A DNA stretch of 21,430 bases, from positions 1 through 21,430 of IMG/VR virus record IMGVR_UViG_3300042320_000254; one strand, 5' to 3'. The translations under genes were made by a program, and so were the position numbers. Of the stretch, positions 14,994-20,553 are shown piece by piece (position 1 is the first letter of the stretch; each line of letters opens with the position of its first letter). This DNA is from a virus. Below the pieces are notes generated by a model, which saw only the letters and a program-made list of their open reading frames with translations, did no database searches and was not told where the DNA came from.

Positions 14994-16427
14994 CTAAACC
15001 GCGTAAGGATTGACCCGCCGAGGCCGGTCCTCGGGGTATTGGTCGTCATTATCCGGCGGCGGAGGATCAATGACAAGCCATCCCATGTCTCGCAGCACGC
15101 GCAGGGCTTGGGACGTTGTATCCACGAGGTCGTCATGCCTGACCTCAGGGAAGGCGCAAAGCTGATTGACGAGGGGCTCAGCCCAAGATCGGGGGTGGCC
15201 TTCGTTCTTCGTGCTCTCCGGAATATACACCCGTCCGGCCTTGATCAGCGGGGCGATCAGGTTGACCCGTTGGACCTTGTCCGCTCCGCCGGGATTGTAT
15301 GACCGACAGGGTATGTGGGCACGCCCCAGGTCCTGGAGGAGGGAGATGCCGGAGGACTTGTCTTCAACCAGAACCATGTCAGTCTTCTTGCCCTGTCCGA
15401 ATTCATTGGGGTCGCCGTAAACCGTGCCGAAGTCTTCAATTACCTTCTCCTTCAGGTCAGGATATTGCAAGCGCTCTTCCCAGCAGTCGATCAGCATGGC
15501 GCAAAAGCCTTTGTCTTCGCTGGGCTTGAAGATTCCCCATACGCTACAGGCTGAGGGGTCGTTGATGGTCTTTTCGGTATAGGCGCCGTCGTAGGACTGG
15601 ACCACGAACTCAAAGCGCGGAAAGGGCTTATCTGACGGCCATAGCTTGATCCAGGCGCGTTTGATGATCCCAGCCTCTTCGGGGTCGATGATCTCGGCGT
15701 GGATCTCTTGGCGGCCCAGGGAGGTGCCCTCGTACTGCAAGATCTGCTGTTTGAACGTCCCGGCAAGGTTTGCAAGGTTGTCGTAGGTCGAAGCCTGAGT
15801 GACGACGACGTCCTCGCCGTCTCGGTTCAGCAGGTCGATGATCAGCGGCTTGGGCTTGGGCGTGGTGGTTACGACGATCCGCGGCTTATCGCCCAGGCGG
15901 ACCGAGAACATGATCTGGTCCCAGGCTGCATCCAGGTATTCCCAGGCTGCCAATTCGTCGCACCAAGCATGGTGCCATTGCGGACCCCGGAAGCGCTCAG
16001 GTTCACTAGCCGGTATGCCTTTGATCAGGGAGCCATTCGTAAGAACGATCTCGTGCAGGCTCCTGGTGTACTTGACCCGGATCTCCTCGGGCATGCAGTT
16101 GAGCAGGCCTGACTCGCCCTCGATCATCGTGTCGCGGATGTCGGCCGAGGTCGGTCCCGAGATCAAGATGCGGATGTTGGGCGTCGTCCAGGCTGTGTGC
16201 CAAACGTCCTCGGCGGCTGTCCTGGTCTTGCCTGCGCCCCTACCTGCAAGTAGGAGCCATACCGTCCACCAGTTACCCTTGGGCGGGATCTGGTGCTTGT
16301 GTGCCCTCATGAGCCATTTCATCCGGGCCCTGAAGGCTGCCGCTGCTTCCGGGGGTAGCTTCTTCAGCGCCTCCTGGTGCAGGGCAAGCTTGGCTTCAAT
16401 CCGCTTGCTTTGACTTGCTGTCAGCAT
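14994..16427 (-). CDS. terL: Terminase large subunit (477 aa)
   Basis: ATP-driven DNA packaging motor with a nuclease that cuts concatemers. The ATPase part shows Walker A AGRGAGKT (61-68), Walker B ending WCDE (155-158), and the coupling motif VVTTTP (185-190). The RNase H-like nuclease part shows acidic residues in SYDGAY (D280), VLVEDKSSG (E355, D356) and RHDDLVDTTSQAL (D432, D433, D436). The start overlaps the small subunit gene by 32 nt with no good ribosome-binding site, so translation is probably coupled. The next upstream in-frame codons run into a stop, which fixes this as the longest possible start. All expected motifs are intact. Confidence 0.95.
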   Translation of the reverse strand: MLTASQSKRIEAKLALHQEALKKLPPEAAAAFRARMKWLMRAHKHQIPPKGNWWTVWLLLAGRGAGKTRTAAEDVWHTAWTTPNIRILISGPTSADIRDTMIEGESGLLNCMPEEIRVKYTRSLHEIVLTNGSLIKGIPASEPERFRGPQWHHAWCDELAAWEYLDAAWDQIMFSVRLGDKPRIVVTTTPKPKPLIIDLLNRDGEDVVVTQASTYDNLANLAGTFKQQILQYEGTSLGRQEIHAEIIDPEEAGIIKRAWIKLWPSDKPFPRFEFVVQSYDGAYTEKTINDPSACSVWGIFKPSEDKGFCAMLIDCWEERLQYPDLKEKVIEDFGTVYGDPNEFGQGKKTDMVLVEDKSSGISLLQDLGRAHIPCRSYNPGGADKVQRVNLIAPLIKAGRVYIPESTKNEGHPRSWAEPLVNQLCAFPEVRHDDLVDTTSQALRVLRDMGWLVIDPPPPDNDDQYPEDRPRRVNPYAV

Positions 16428-16839
16428 TCTGGCGGATGCCGGTCAATTCATCGATCAGGGATTGTGCGACGTCCATCACCATGTCCACTTGTACGGGGCC
16501 TTCGTCCTTGCCGGTGATCTCGTGCTTAGTCCGGTCGGTGTAGTCCTTGGGGAATCTTGCGGCCATCGAGCGAGACCAGAGCGAGGTGTTCAGGGTCACG
16601 CCATCCTTGGTCTGCTTCAAGTGGCTTTGGGCTATGTCCTCCCACCATTGCAGGGCTAGTTCCTCTGAAAGGGCCAAGGCGTTAAAAAATTCTTCGTTCT
16701 TTTGCGCCCAGCCCCACATAGTCACCCTAGTGACACCTATGGTCGCGGCGATCTGGGCCTTGCTCTTACCTTGGCGGCCCATCTCAATAACCAGTTCGCA
16801 ATATTTGGGATCGTAGTCGGTCGGTCTTCCTGCTGGCAT
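16396..16839 (-). CDS. terS: Terminase small subunit (147 aa)
   Basis: Recognises phage DNA and recruits the large subunit for packaging. The N-terminus MPAGRPTDYDPKYCELVIE leads to a helix-turn-helix, GKSKAQIAATIGVTRVTMWG (24-43), typical of small terminases. A central helical region (about 48-95) fits oligomerisation, and the Gln/Asp-rich C-terminus may bind the large subunit. AAGGA lies in the loop of a perfect dyad just before the ATG. It is the first gene after the terminator at 16885-16909 and overlaps terL. Confidence 0.9.
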   Translation of the reverse strand: MPAGRPTDYDPKYCELVIEMGRQGKSKAQIAATIGVTRVTMWGWAQKNEEFFNALALSEELALQWWEDIAQSHLKQTKDGVTLNTSLWSRSMAARFPKDYTDRTKHEITGKDEGPVQVDMVMDVAQSLIDELTGIRQNADSKSKQAD

Positions 16840-16841
16840 TC

Positions 16842-16861
16842 TGATTTTCCTTCAAAAATCA
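16842..16861 (-). promoter_or_regulatory. Perfect dyad presenting the terS ribosome-binding site in its loop
   Basis: The minus strand reads TGATTTT-TGAAGG-AAAATCA: a 7-bp perfect inverted repeat with a 6-base loop that holds the AAGG of the ribosome-binding site for terS. The ATG follows 3 bases after the stem. In RNA this AT-rich hairpin could expose or tune the site. As DNA it could be a protein-binding operator or a terminase recognition site. No choice is possible from sequence alone. Confidence 0.5.
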
Positions 16862-16884
16862 AGCACTTACCTTTAGGATACACG

Positions 16885-16909
16885 AAAAAAACCCCCTGTG
16901 GAAGGGGGT
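16885..16909 (-). terminator. Rho-independent terminator before terS
   Basis: On the minus strand ACCCCC-TTCCACA-GGGGGT is followed by a run of seven T residues counting the stem's last base. This is the standard terminator form and works only in the minus direction. It lies between the accessory gene cluster and the terminase gene, so it would separate early or accessory transcripts from the late operon unless read-through or antitermination occurs. Confidence 0.9.
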
Positions 16910-16960
16910 AACGTCGTGAGGGGAAGGACCCACAACCAGGAGACACACAGAAAACAGCCC

Positions 16961-17185
16961 CTATTGTACTCCCGCTTCGGGCTGCTTGTACATCCTCATC
17001 CTGATCAGGTCCGACACGCCGAACATGCCTACCGGCTCAGCCAGGGTTGCGCAAAGCTCCCGCTCCTCGTCGAGTAGCTGCTGGACATAGGCGGTTAGCT
17101 TGTCGATGTTGAAGGCGTACTGCTTGCCCTTGATGGCCTTGCCTTTTAGGTCATCGATGATTTGGTTCCTCAGGTCTTGGTTCAT
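16961..17185 (-). CDS. Small hypothetical protein (74 aa)
   Basis: Start ATG at 17185 follows AAAGGAG, and overlaps the stop of the zinc-ribbon gene as ATGA; the longer in-frame start lacks a site. The product begins MNQDLRNQIIDDLKGKAIKG, is largely helical and charged, and contains DKLTAYVQQLLDEERELCATL. No family recognised. It is the last gene before the terminator at 16885-16909. Confidence 0.7.
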   Translation of the reverse strand: MNQDLRNQIIDDLKGKAIKGKQYAFNIDKLTAYVQQLLDEERELCATLAEPVGMFGVSDLIRMRMYKQPEAGVQ

Positions 17186-17364
17186 GTTTGCTCCTTTATC
17201 CTTGGTGATCGTTCTTCGGTCCAGAATTCCTCTTCGCACTGCTTGCACTTGTGGCGGCGCTCTACGAAGTAATAATGCCTTTCAGGGTTCCAGAATGTTC
17301 GAGTCTCGAGGATCTTAGTCTTGTACCCCTGACCCTTTGGGGTTCGGCAGTAAGGGCAGATCAT
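17182..17364 (-). CDS. Zinc-ribbon protein resembling the NrdR N-terminus (60 aa)
   Basis: Two Cys pairs, MICPYC (residues 3 and 6) and HKCKQC (40 and 43), are separated by a section with KTKILETRTF and VERRHKCKQCEEEFWTEE. This spacing and the 'C..C, then ..R.r..C..C...F.T.E' order resemble the zinc ribbon of the bacterial regulator NrdR, but the ATP-cone domain is absent. It may be a free-standing phage DNA- or RNA-binding zinc ribbon. AAGGGGG precedes the ATG. Overlaps both neighbours by ATGA. Confidence 0.75.
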   Translation of the reverse strand: MICPYCRTPKGQGYKTKILETRTFWNPERHYYFVERRHKCKQCEEEFWTEERSPRIKEQT

Positions 17365-17648
17365 GCCCGCCCCCTTGCTCGTATGGCGGCGGCAATACGC
17401 TCACGTTCTTTGCGCAAGATCTCAAGCGTCTTGGTTTGCACGGGTTCGTCCGTCCCTTTCACCGCCAATTCAGCACACGCCTCACGCTCGGCAGCGGCAA
17501 CTAGAGCGGCGAAGCGTTCAAGTTCCTCAATAGTCAGATGTGCCAGTCCTATTTCCGCAGGCGACCCGACAAGAACAACGCCGCTAAGGTTTGTTCCCAC
17601 GCGCAGCCCAGCCTCCCGCGCTATGCGGATGATGTCTTCTCTGTTCAT
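17361..17648 (-). CDS. Small protein of the 'M-[DN]-R-E-D-I-I' family, copy 1 (95 aa)
   Basis: Start ATG at 17648 is supported by AAGGGGAAACAC upstream and by ATGA overlap with the next copy. The product begins MNREDIIRIAREAGL, then has LERFAALVAAAEREACAEL and ends AAAIRARGRA. The adjacent gene (17645-17878) encodes the same beginning, middle and end with a different central stretch, so the two are tandem duplicates. Proteins with this pattern are common and uncharacterised in phages and prophages of Burkholderiales, as far as I recognise. A cytoplasmic helical protein is likely; function unknown. Confidence 0.75.
   Translation of the reverse strand: MNREDIIRIAREAGLRVGTNLSGVVLVGSPAEIGLAHLTIEELERFAALVAAAEREACAELAVKGTDEPVQTKTLEILRKERERIAAAIRARGRA
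17371..17393. repeat. Direct repeat, left copy of 23-nt exact repeat (partner 17655-17677)
   Basis: The 23 bases beginning ccccttgctcgtatggcggc occur again at 17655-17677, 284 nt away. They cover the 3' end of each duplicated gene and the ribosome-binding site of the following gene. A second pair, 17610-17642 and 17840-17872, covers the 5' ends and differs at one base. The high DNA identity at both ends shows a recent tandem duplication, with the middle diverged or replaced. Confidence 0.85.
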
Positions 17649-17878
17649 GTGTTTCCCCTTGCTCGTATGGCGGCGGCGCATCTCTCAATCGTTGGCCCAT
17701 GCGTCAATGCTTTTGAATCTTTTGGCAAAGGAATATCCTCACACACCTTTGCACACGCAGAACGCTCAGCAGCAGCAACAAGGGCGGCGAAGCGTGTTAC
17801 AGAACCTAATGGCTTTTCGTCAGGCCCGTAAGCCAATCCAGCCTCCCGCGCCATGCGGATGATGTCTTCTCTATCCAT
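17645..17878 (-). CDS. Small protein of the 'M-[DN]-R-E-D-I-I' family, copy 2 (77 aa)
   Basis: The product begins MDREDIIRMAREAGLAYGP, continues FAALVAAAERSACAKVCED and ends CAAAIRARGNT. It is a tandem paralogue of the gene at 17361-17648 but 18 residues shorter, with a different centre. AAGGAG lies upstream at a suitable distance; this site falls inside the 3' end of the broken gene at 17871-18087. A more distant relative is encoded at 18930-19148. Function unknown. Confidence 0.75.
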   Translation of the reverse strand: MDREDIIRMAREAGLAYGPDEKPLGSVTRFAALVAAAERSACAKVCEDIPLPKDSKALTHGPTIERCAAAIRARGNT

Positions 17879-17915
17879 GATTCTTCTCCTTCAAGGCTTG
17901 CTCAATAAGCTCGGC
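17871..17915 (-). pseudogene. 3' remnant of a broken minus-strand gene
   Basis: In the minus-strand frame ending at TAG 17871, the codons read AELIEQALKEKNHG, a plausible helical C-terminus. It resembles the C-terminal AIEAKLKEKNT of the gene ending at 18084. It carries the AAGGAG used by the next gene and overlaps that gene's start by 8 nt, as neighbouring intact genes do. No start with a ribosome-binding site precedes it, and the upstream DNA is the RhuM-like plus-strand fragment. It is best read as the tail of the gene whose head is at 18055-18087, or of another lost gene. Confidence 0.5.
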
Positions 17916-17916
17916 C

Positions 17917-18000
17917 ATCAACGAGCACCTGAAACGGCTATATGCCGAGGGCGAAATCCAACCTGAGGCAACTATTAGGCAATTCCTAATAGTTCGACAG
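17917..18000 (+). pseudogene. RhuM-family gene fragment, plus-strand half
   Basis: Read on the plus strand, 28 codons give INEHLKRLYAEGEIQPEA followed by TIRQFLIVRQ. This matches the section of RhuM-family proteins of form 'I..HL..iy.eGEi..eaTi..f.ivr.eG' that directly precedes the HYNLDAI signature. The continuation of that signature is found on the opposite strand at 17995-18054. There is no start codon with a binding site and the plus frame soon diverges into antisense of the other half. It is the only plus-strand coding-like sequence in the window, hence a fragment. Confidence 0.7.
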
Positions 18001-18087
18001 GATGGCGTCGAGGTTGTAGTGTTCAATGCTCCGATTGACCTGACGAGCACCTTCCGCTAGTCGCAAGGCTTCGGGTTGTTTGTTCAT
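17986..18087 (-). pseudogene. Chimeric short frame: phage gene start joined to an inverted RhuM-family half (33 aa)
   Basis: The frame begins MNKQPEALRLA (18087-18055), a beginning I recognise from small phage proteins. It continues in frame with EGARQVNRSIEHYNLDAILS (18054-17995), the RhuM-family signature that should follow the fragment on the plus strand, and stops three codons later at TAG. The ATG overlaps the previous gene's stop as ATGA, so the short peptide may still be made. The two RhuM halves share CGACAG (17995-18000), which is V-R-Q codon sequence on plus and L-S codon sequence on minus. This points to a rearrangement at short inverted homology. Confidence 0.65.
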
Positions 18088-18482
18088 GTGTTTTTTTCCT
18101 TTAGCTTGGCTTCAATGGCACGAAAATCTGACCAATGGATTGCTATACCAAGGCTTTTCTGTATCTCTTCAATCTCATCATCCGTCAGCCCAACCCATTC
18201 ACGCTTTGGCGGTGTGGTGTAGAGTGGTATGTCATCTGGATTGGGGCCGATCAGGTTGCCTTCTTCATCGAACTTTGATGAGCGATGCCACCAAAGTTCC
18301 CCCTTGCCCCCATTGGTAATCCACGCCACCGGCTCTTGTTGCGCTAATGCTGCATTCCATCCTCGCTGATAAGCCTGTGCAATCTCGATTTGTTTGTTGT
18401 GTTCAGTTTTAACGACACGTTTTTCCCATGCGTGTTCTGCAAGTTGAATTTTTGCCTCGTAATCATCGTATGAATCGCTCAT
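18084..18482 (-). CDS. Conserved phage hypothetical protein (132 aa)
   Basis: Start at ATG 18482 is supported by CTGGAG upstream; longer in-frame starts would cross the membrane-protein gene. The product begins MSDSYDDYEAKIQLAEHAWEK, has YQRGWNAALAQQ, the segment EPVAWITNGGKGELWW, and IPLYTTPPKREWVGLTDDEI. The 'EPVAW...PLYT.PP.REWVGLTD.EI' combination is a recurring feature of uncharacterised proteins in Burkholderiales phages and prophages. Helical ends flank a beta-like centre. Function unknown. Confidence 0.75.
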   Translation of the reverse strand: MSDSYDDYEAKIQLAEHAWEKRVVKTEHNKQIEIAQAYQRGWNAALAQQEPVAWITNGGKGELWWHRSSKFDEEGNLIGPNPDDIPLYTTPPKREWVGLTDDEIEEIQKSLGIAIHWSDFRAIEAKLKEKNT

Positions 18483-18517
18483 GTGTTCTCCAGTTTGATA
18501 ACGTCTTTGCGGTCCAT
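18479..18517 (-). CDS. Twelve-residue micro-ORF, possible gene remnant
   Basis: ATG at 18517 overlaps the preceding TGA (TGATG) and the TGA at 18479 overlaps the next ATG (ATGA). The peptide reads MDRKDVIKLENT. Its first seven residues resemble MDREDII of the duplicated family at 17361-17878, so it could be the collapsed remains of another copy that still serves as a coupling leader. It may equally be chance filling of the 34-nt gap. Confidence 0.3.
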   Translation of the reverse strand: MDRKDVIKLENT

Positions 18518-18684
18518 CAAAACACCCCGAACCAAATGCCCGTGCCGTGGACGCAGCCCACCGGGAATACGATCGCCCCAGCAATCAGCAGCAGCCACTT
18601 GGCGCCCTGTATCGAGACAATGACGTGCGTTAACCAAGCCAGGATTACCCAAGCTGTAAGTGCAAATCCAAGCATGCCTTCCAT
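18517..18684 (-). CDS. Small two-helix membrane protein (55 aa)
   Basis: Frame from ATG 18684, directly after the previous TAA, to TGA 18517, with GAGGGG upstream. The product begins MEGMLGFALTAWVILAWLTH, then has SIQGAKWLLLIAGAIVFPVG and ends VHGTGIWFGVF. Two hydrophobic stretches (about 5-24 and 29-46) predict an inner-membrane hairpin. The order 'WLTHVIV.I..A.W..LIAGAI.FP.G..HG.G.WF' is one I know from many small uncharacterised phage and prophage proteins of Burkholderiales. Its accessory position and lack of a paired endolysin in view do not allow a holin call. Function unknown. Confidence 0.8.
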   Translation of the reverse strand: MEGMLGFALTAWVILAWLTHVIVSIQGAKWLLLIAGAIVFPVGCVHGTGIWFGVF

Positions 18685-18933
18685 TTATTTTCCCCTCGCG
18701 TTTTTAATACGTTCTTCAATCTGCCAGTCCAACTCTCTCAACAGGTCCTCGATCGTGTCGCCACGGCCGGTCGTATAGCCGCGATCGATCATCCACTGGG
18801 CCACTTTCTGCCGGTTGATAATGGTTGCAAGCGAGGCCCAGGTCCGAGCGTCGCCCTCCTTGATCTTGTCCATCAGGCCTGTGCTTTCCAGGTACGACTT
18901 TGGCTTTTGGTGCATGTTGTGGTCGCCGCTCAT
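18685..18933 (-). CDS. Small hypothetical protein (82 aa)
   Basis: Start at ATG 18933 follows AAGGAG at 8 nt and overlaps the previous stop as ATGA. The product contains KSYLESTGLMDKIKEGDART and WQIEERIKNARGK, with a central INRQKVAQWMIDRGYTTGRG. It is charged and helical with no membrane segment or Cys. Not recognised. Confidence 0.7.
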   Translation of the reverse strand: MSGDHNMHQKPKSYLESTGLMDKIKEGDARTWASLATIINRQKVAQWMIDRGYTTGRGDTIEDLLRELDWQIEERIKNARGK

Positions 18934-19148
18934 ACATGGCGCTCCTTGATCATTTTTTTAATACGCTCAGCTTCCGTTTTCGGGATCTGTGCCGTGTCGA
19001 TAATCCTGCATACCGAGTCCCTTTCCATGCTCAGCAGCAGGTTTGCAAACCGATCGAGGTCCTTCAGGTAGGCGATGTATGCCACGTCCTCGATCGTGTC
19101 TTTAAGGCCTGCTTCCGAGGCTAGAAGGCGCAGTCTTTTATCGTCCAT
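18930..19148 (-). CDS. Small protein distantly related to the 'M-[DN]-R-E-D-I-I' family (72 aa)
   Basis: Start at ATG 19148 follows GTGGAG and overlaps the preceding gene's stop by 11 nt. The product begins MDDKRLRLLASEAGLKD and continues LDRFANLLLSMERDSVCRII. The layout 'MD......A.EAGL ... RFA.LL...ER.....' matches the tandem pair at 17361-17878, so this looks like an older member of that family. Function unknown. Confidence 0.7.
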   Translation of the reverse strand: MDDKRLRLLASEAGLKDTIEDVAYIAYLKDLDRFANLLLSMERDSVCRIIDTAQIPKTEAERIKKMIKERHV

Positions 19149-19341
19149 CGTCGATCTCCACGGTGATTTTGTACTTGCGGCCATTCTCACCCTGGACACG
19201 GACGATCTTCTTAGAACTTAGGTATGCACCCTCCGGCGTGAGGTCCAACTCGATACCGGAAGGGTCCTTCATGAGCCCGTTCGGGTCCCTTTCCAGGGAC
19301 TCCAGAACAAGCGCGGCAATGTAGTCGCAGTAGATCATCAT
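19138..19341 (-). CDS. Small hypothetical protein (67 aa)
   Basis: Two adjacent ATG codons begin the frame (19341 and 19338), 5 nt after the previous stop, with no clear ribosome-binding site; coupling is likely. The product starts MMIYCDYIAALVLESLERD and ends with a beta-like KKIVRVQGENGRKYKITVEI. Not recognised. The stop overlaps the next gene by 11 nt. Confidence 0.65.
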   Translation of the reverse strand: MMIYCDYIAALVLESLERDPNGLMKDPSGIELDLTPEGAYLSSKKIVRVQGENGRKYKITVEIDDGR

Positions 19342-19346
19342 GGCAA

Positions 19347-19727
19347 TCAGAATGAAAAGTCGTGGTACTTCTCACGCTCACCGAGGCGAAGGCCACAGCC
19401 TTGCGACTTGACGAGGCGATTGGTCTCGGGATTCACGAAGTGCTGGACCCACTGGCCGCTCTTCATCTTGCGGAAGATCCGCTTGCAGTTGTTGGGGTTT
19501 TGGGTGTACTCGTAACGCTGGCTTTCGCTCAACCCATTGTTATCAACACGCTTGTAATCGTCGTCCTGCACGACGATGTAGCGCTTGGCCATGTTGACCT
19601 CGACCACCGTGCAGGGGTTGCGGTCGGTCCAGGAAAGCAAGGTTGCTGGCATACCAACGTAGGGCGCTGGCTCACCGACTGTCATGCGGCTGTAGAGGCT
19701 GTTTACAAGGCTTGCTGTTTGCATCAT
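19347..19727 (-). CDS. Conserved phage hypothetical protein (126 aa) with its own promoter
   Basis: First gene after the promoter at 19765-19793. AGGAG lies close to two adjacent ATG codons; the second (19724) has the better spacing. The product contains PYVGMPATLLSWTDRNPCTV, NMAKRYIVVQDDDYKR, LSESQRYEYTQNPN and ends GLRLGEREKYHDFSF. I recognise the 'VGM.AT...W.DR...TV ... SESQ.YEY..NPNG ... RFGERE.Y.DF' layout from uncharacterised proteins of phages and bacteria. The 5' leader is nearly identical to that of the gene at 20152-20535. Confidence 0.75.
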   Translation of the reverse strand: MMQTASLVNSLYSRMTVGEPAPYVGMPATLLSWTDRNPCTVVEVNMAKRYIVVQDDDYKRVDNNGLSESQRYEYTQNPNNCKRIFRKMKSGQWVQHFVNPETNRLVKSQGCGLRLGEREKYHDFSF

Positions 19728-19742
19728 TTTCTCCTGTTTCTC

Positions 19743-19758
19743 ACGGCGGAATTGCCGT
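19743..19758 (-). promoter_or_regulatory. 5'-end hairpin in the leader of the 126-aa gene
   Basis: The minus strand reads ACGGC-AATTCC-GCCGT, and the base of the stem sits 7 nt after the -10 box, where transcription should start. It is followed by TGAGAAACAGGAGAAAA, the ribosome-binding leader shared with the gene at 20535. A hairpin at the extreme 5' end commonly protects messages from decay; that role is inferred. Confidence 0.55.
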
Positions 19759-19764
19759 ATGCGT

Positions 19765-19793
19765 ATTAGAACTGCTTTTTATCCACTTGTCAA
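19765..19793 (-). promoter_or_regulatory. Sigma70-type promoter
   Basis: On the minus strand a perfect -35 TTGACA (19793-19788) is separated by 17 bases from -10 TCTAAT (19770-19765), a five-of-six match. It lies between the hairpin at 19797-19810 and the start of the 126-aa gene. It would drive the accessory gene run down to the terminator at 16885-16909 using the host polymerase. Confidence 0.8.
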
Positions 19794-19796
19794 CAA

Positions 19797-19810
19797 GGGG
19801 CCGGAGCCCC
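19797..19810 (-). other. Intergenic stem-loop, GGGGCTNNGGCCCC family (TCCG loop)
   Basis: The minus strand reads GGGGC-TCCG-GCCCC and begins 7 nt after the stop of the 94-aa gene. The C(UCCG)G loop belongs to the stable UNCG group. It lies just upstream of the promoter at 19765-19793, so it may mark the 3' end of the preceding message, though only TTG follows and no T-run. Confidence 0.75.
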
Positions 19811-19817
19811 GGTTCGC

Positions 19818-20102
19818 TTAGCTAAGTTCCGCTGCTGAAGGGATGTATTCGTAGGCCTCATCATCATCTTCAGTGCCTTTGATCCAGGCGCCCCTATTTT
19901 GCTTAACGGCTCCCTCGAGCACTTCAGTGCTTACCCAGTCACATATCTGCACGGGCATCCAGCCATTCTTTTGCTGGCGGCCACGAGTTGCGCTTTTCAA
20001 GTGGCAGAAGGTGCCGCCATCGCGCTGGGCGCCAACCCCAATCACTACCCACTTGTCATCATCGTGAAAGATAATCTGGTCGATAAAGTTTTGTTTGTTC
20101 AT
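19818..20102 (-). CDS. Small hypothetical protein (94 aa)
   Basis: Start ATG 20102 follows CAGGAGCAAACAAA; the longer frame upstream crosses the hairpin and the previous gene. The product begins MNKQNFIDQIIFHDDDKWVV, has a central GGTFCHLKSATRGRQQKNGW and an acidic end DDDEAYEYIPSAAELS. It may be a small beta-containing protein; not recognised. Both ends of the gene are next to stem-loops of the same family. Confidence 0.7.
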   Translation of the reverse strand: MNKQNFIDQIIFHDDDKWVVIGVGAQRDGGTFCHLKSATRGRQQKNGWMPVQICDWVSTEVLEGAVKQNRGAWIKGTEDDDEAYEYIPSAAELS

Positions 20103-20130
20103 TTTGTTTGCTCCTGGTTGGTTTTGTTGA

Positions 20131-20144
20131 GGGGCCGTAGCCCC
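20131..20144 (-). other. Intergenic stem-loop, GGGGCTNNGGCCCC family (TACG loop)
   Basis: The minus strand reads GGGGC-TACG-GCCCC and begins 7 nt after the stop of the 127-aa gene. The C(UACG)G loop is of the stable UNCG type. With the hairpin at 20554-20570 it brackets the 127-aa gene's message on both sides. No T-run follows. Confidence 0.75.
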
Positions 20145-20151
20145 GGTAGCT

Positions 20152-20535
20152 TTAAGCCCAGGCCTCGTCGGCCAACTCACGAGCCTCCATTGCCAGATCG
20201 TCTGAACGTCCATAAGACTCATAAGCTTCAGATCCGTAAACGGGACGGGCTGTTGACCAATTATCAAAACCCACTGGCAATTTACCGCCGCGTGCGCGAT
20301 TTGTTAATGCAGCCGCAACCTTCTCAGCCTTAGCCTCACCATCGCTTGCAAATACAGTGGTGGTTACATACAACTCACGGGCATCGCCAAACTCGTTAAC
20401 GGCGCGTACATAACAAGCGAAACCGTAACGCTCACCACGGGGATTTGAGTAATCCGCAAATTCTGGATCGTGGCCAATGACCACAAAATATGAGGTTGCA
20501 TGAAAAACGATTTCGTTTGCTTTGAAGGTTGCCAT
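20152..20535 (-). CDS. Conserved small phage protein (127 aa)
   Basis: Start ATG 20535 follows CAGGAGAAAACAA; an earlier in-frame ATG would place the start before the ribosome-binding site. The product starts MATFKANEIVFHATSYFVVI, has ERYGFACYVRAVNEFGDARE, LYVTTTVFASDGEAKAEKVA, a Gly-Lys-Leu-Pro-V-G-F-D-N-W segment, and an acidic Ala-rich end. Probably a compact alpha/beta protein. Function unknown. It has its own leader and putative extended -10 promoter, and a stem-loop follows its stop. Confidence 0.75.
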   Translation of the reverse strand: MATFKANEIVFHATSYFVVIGHDPEFADYSNPRGERYGFACYVRAVNEFGDARELYVTTTVFASDGEAKAEKVAAALTNRARGGKLPVGFDNWSTARPVYGSEAYESYGRSDDLAMEARELADEAWA

Positions 20536-20553
20536 TTGTTTTCTCCTGTTTCT

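Noticed and set aside
16861-16885. Possible sigma70 promoter for terS (TATCCT as -10)
   Set aside because: Only four of six -10 matches and no acceptable -35 at 16-18 nt; not listed as a feature.
17917-18060. A complete plus-strand gene running to the TAG at 18058-18060
   Set aside because: No start codon with a ribosome-binding site, an in-frame stop close upstream, and its second half is the exact antisense of a recognisable RhuM segment.
18517-18684. Holin call for the two-helix membrane protein
   Set aside because: Two hydrophobic segments alone are not enough, and no endolysin or spanin gene is next to it in this window.
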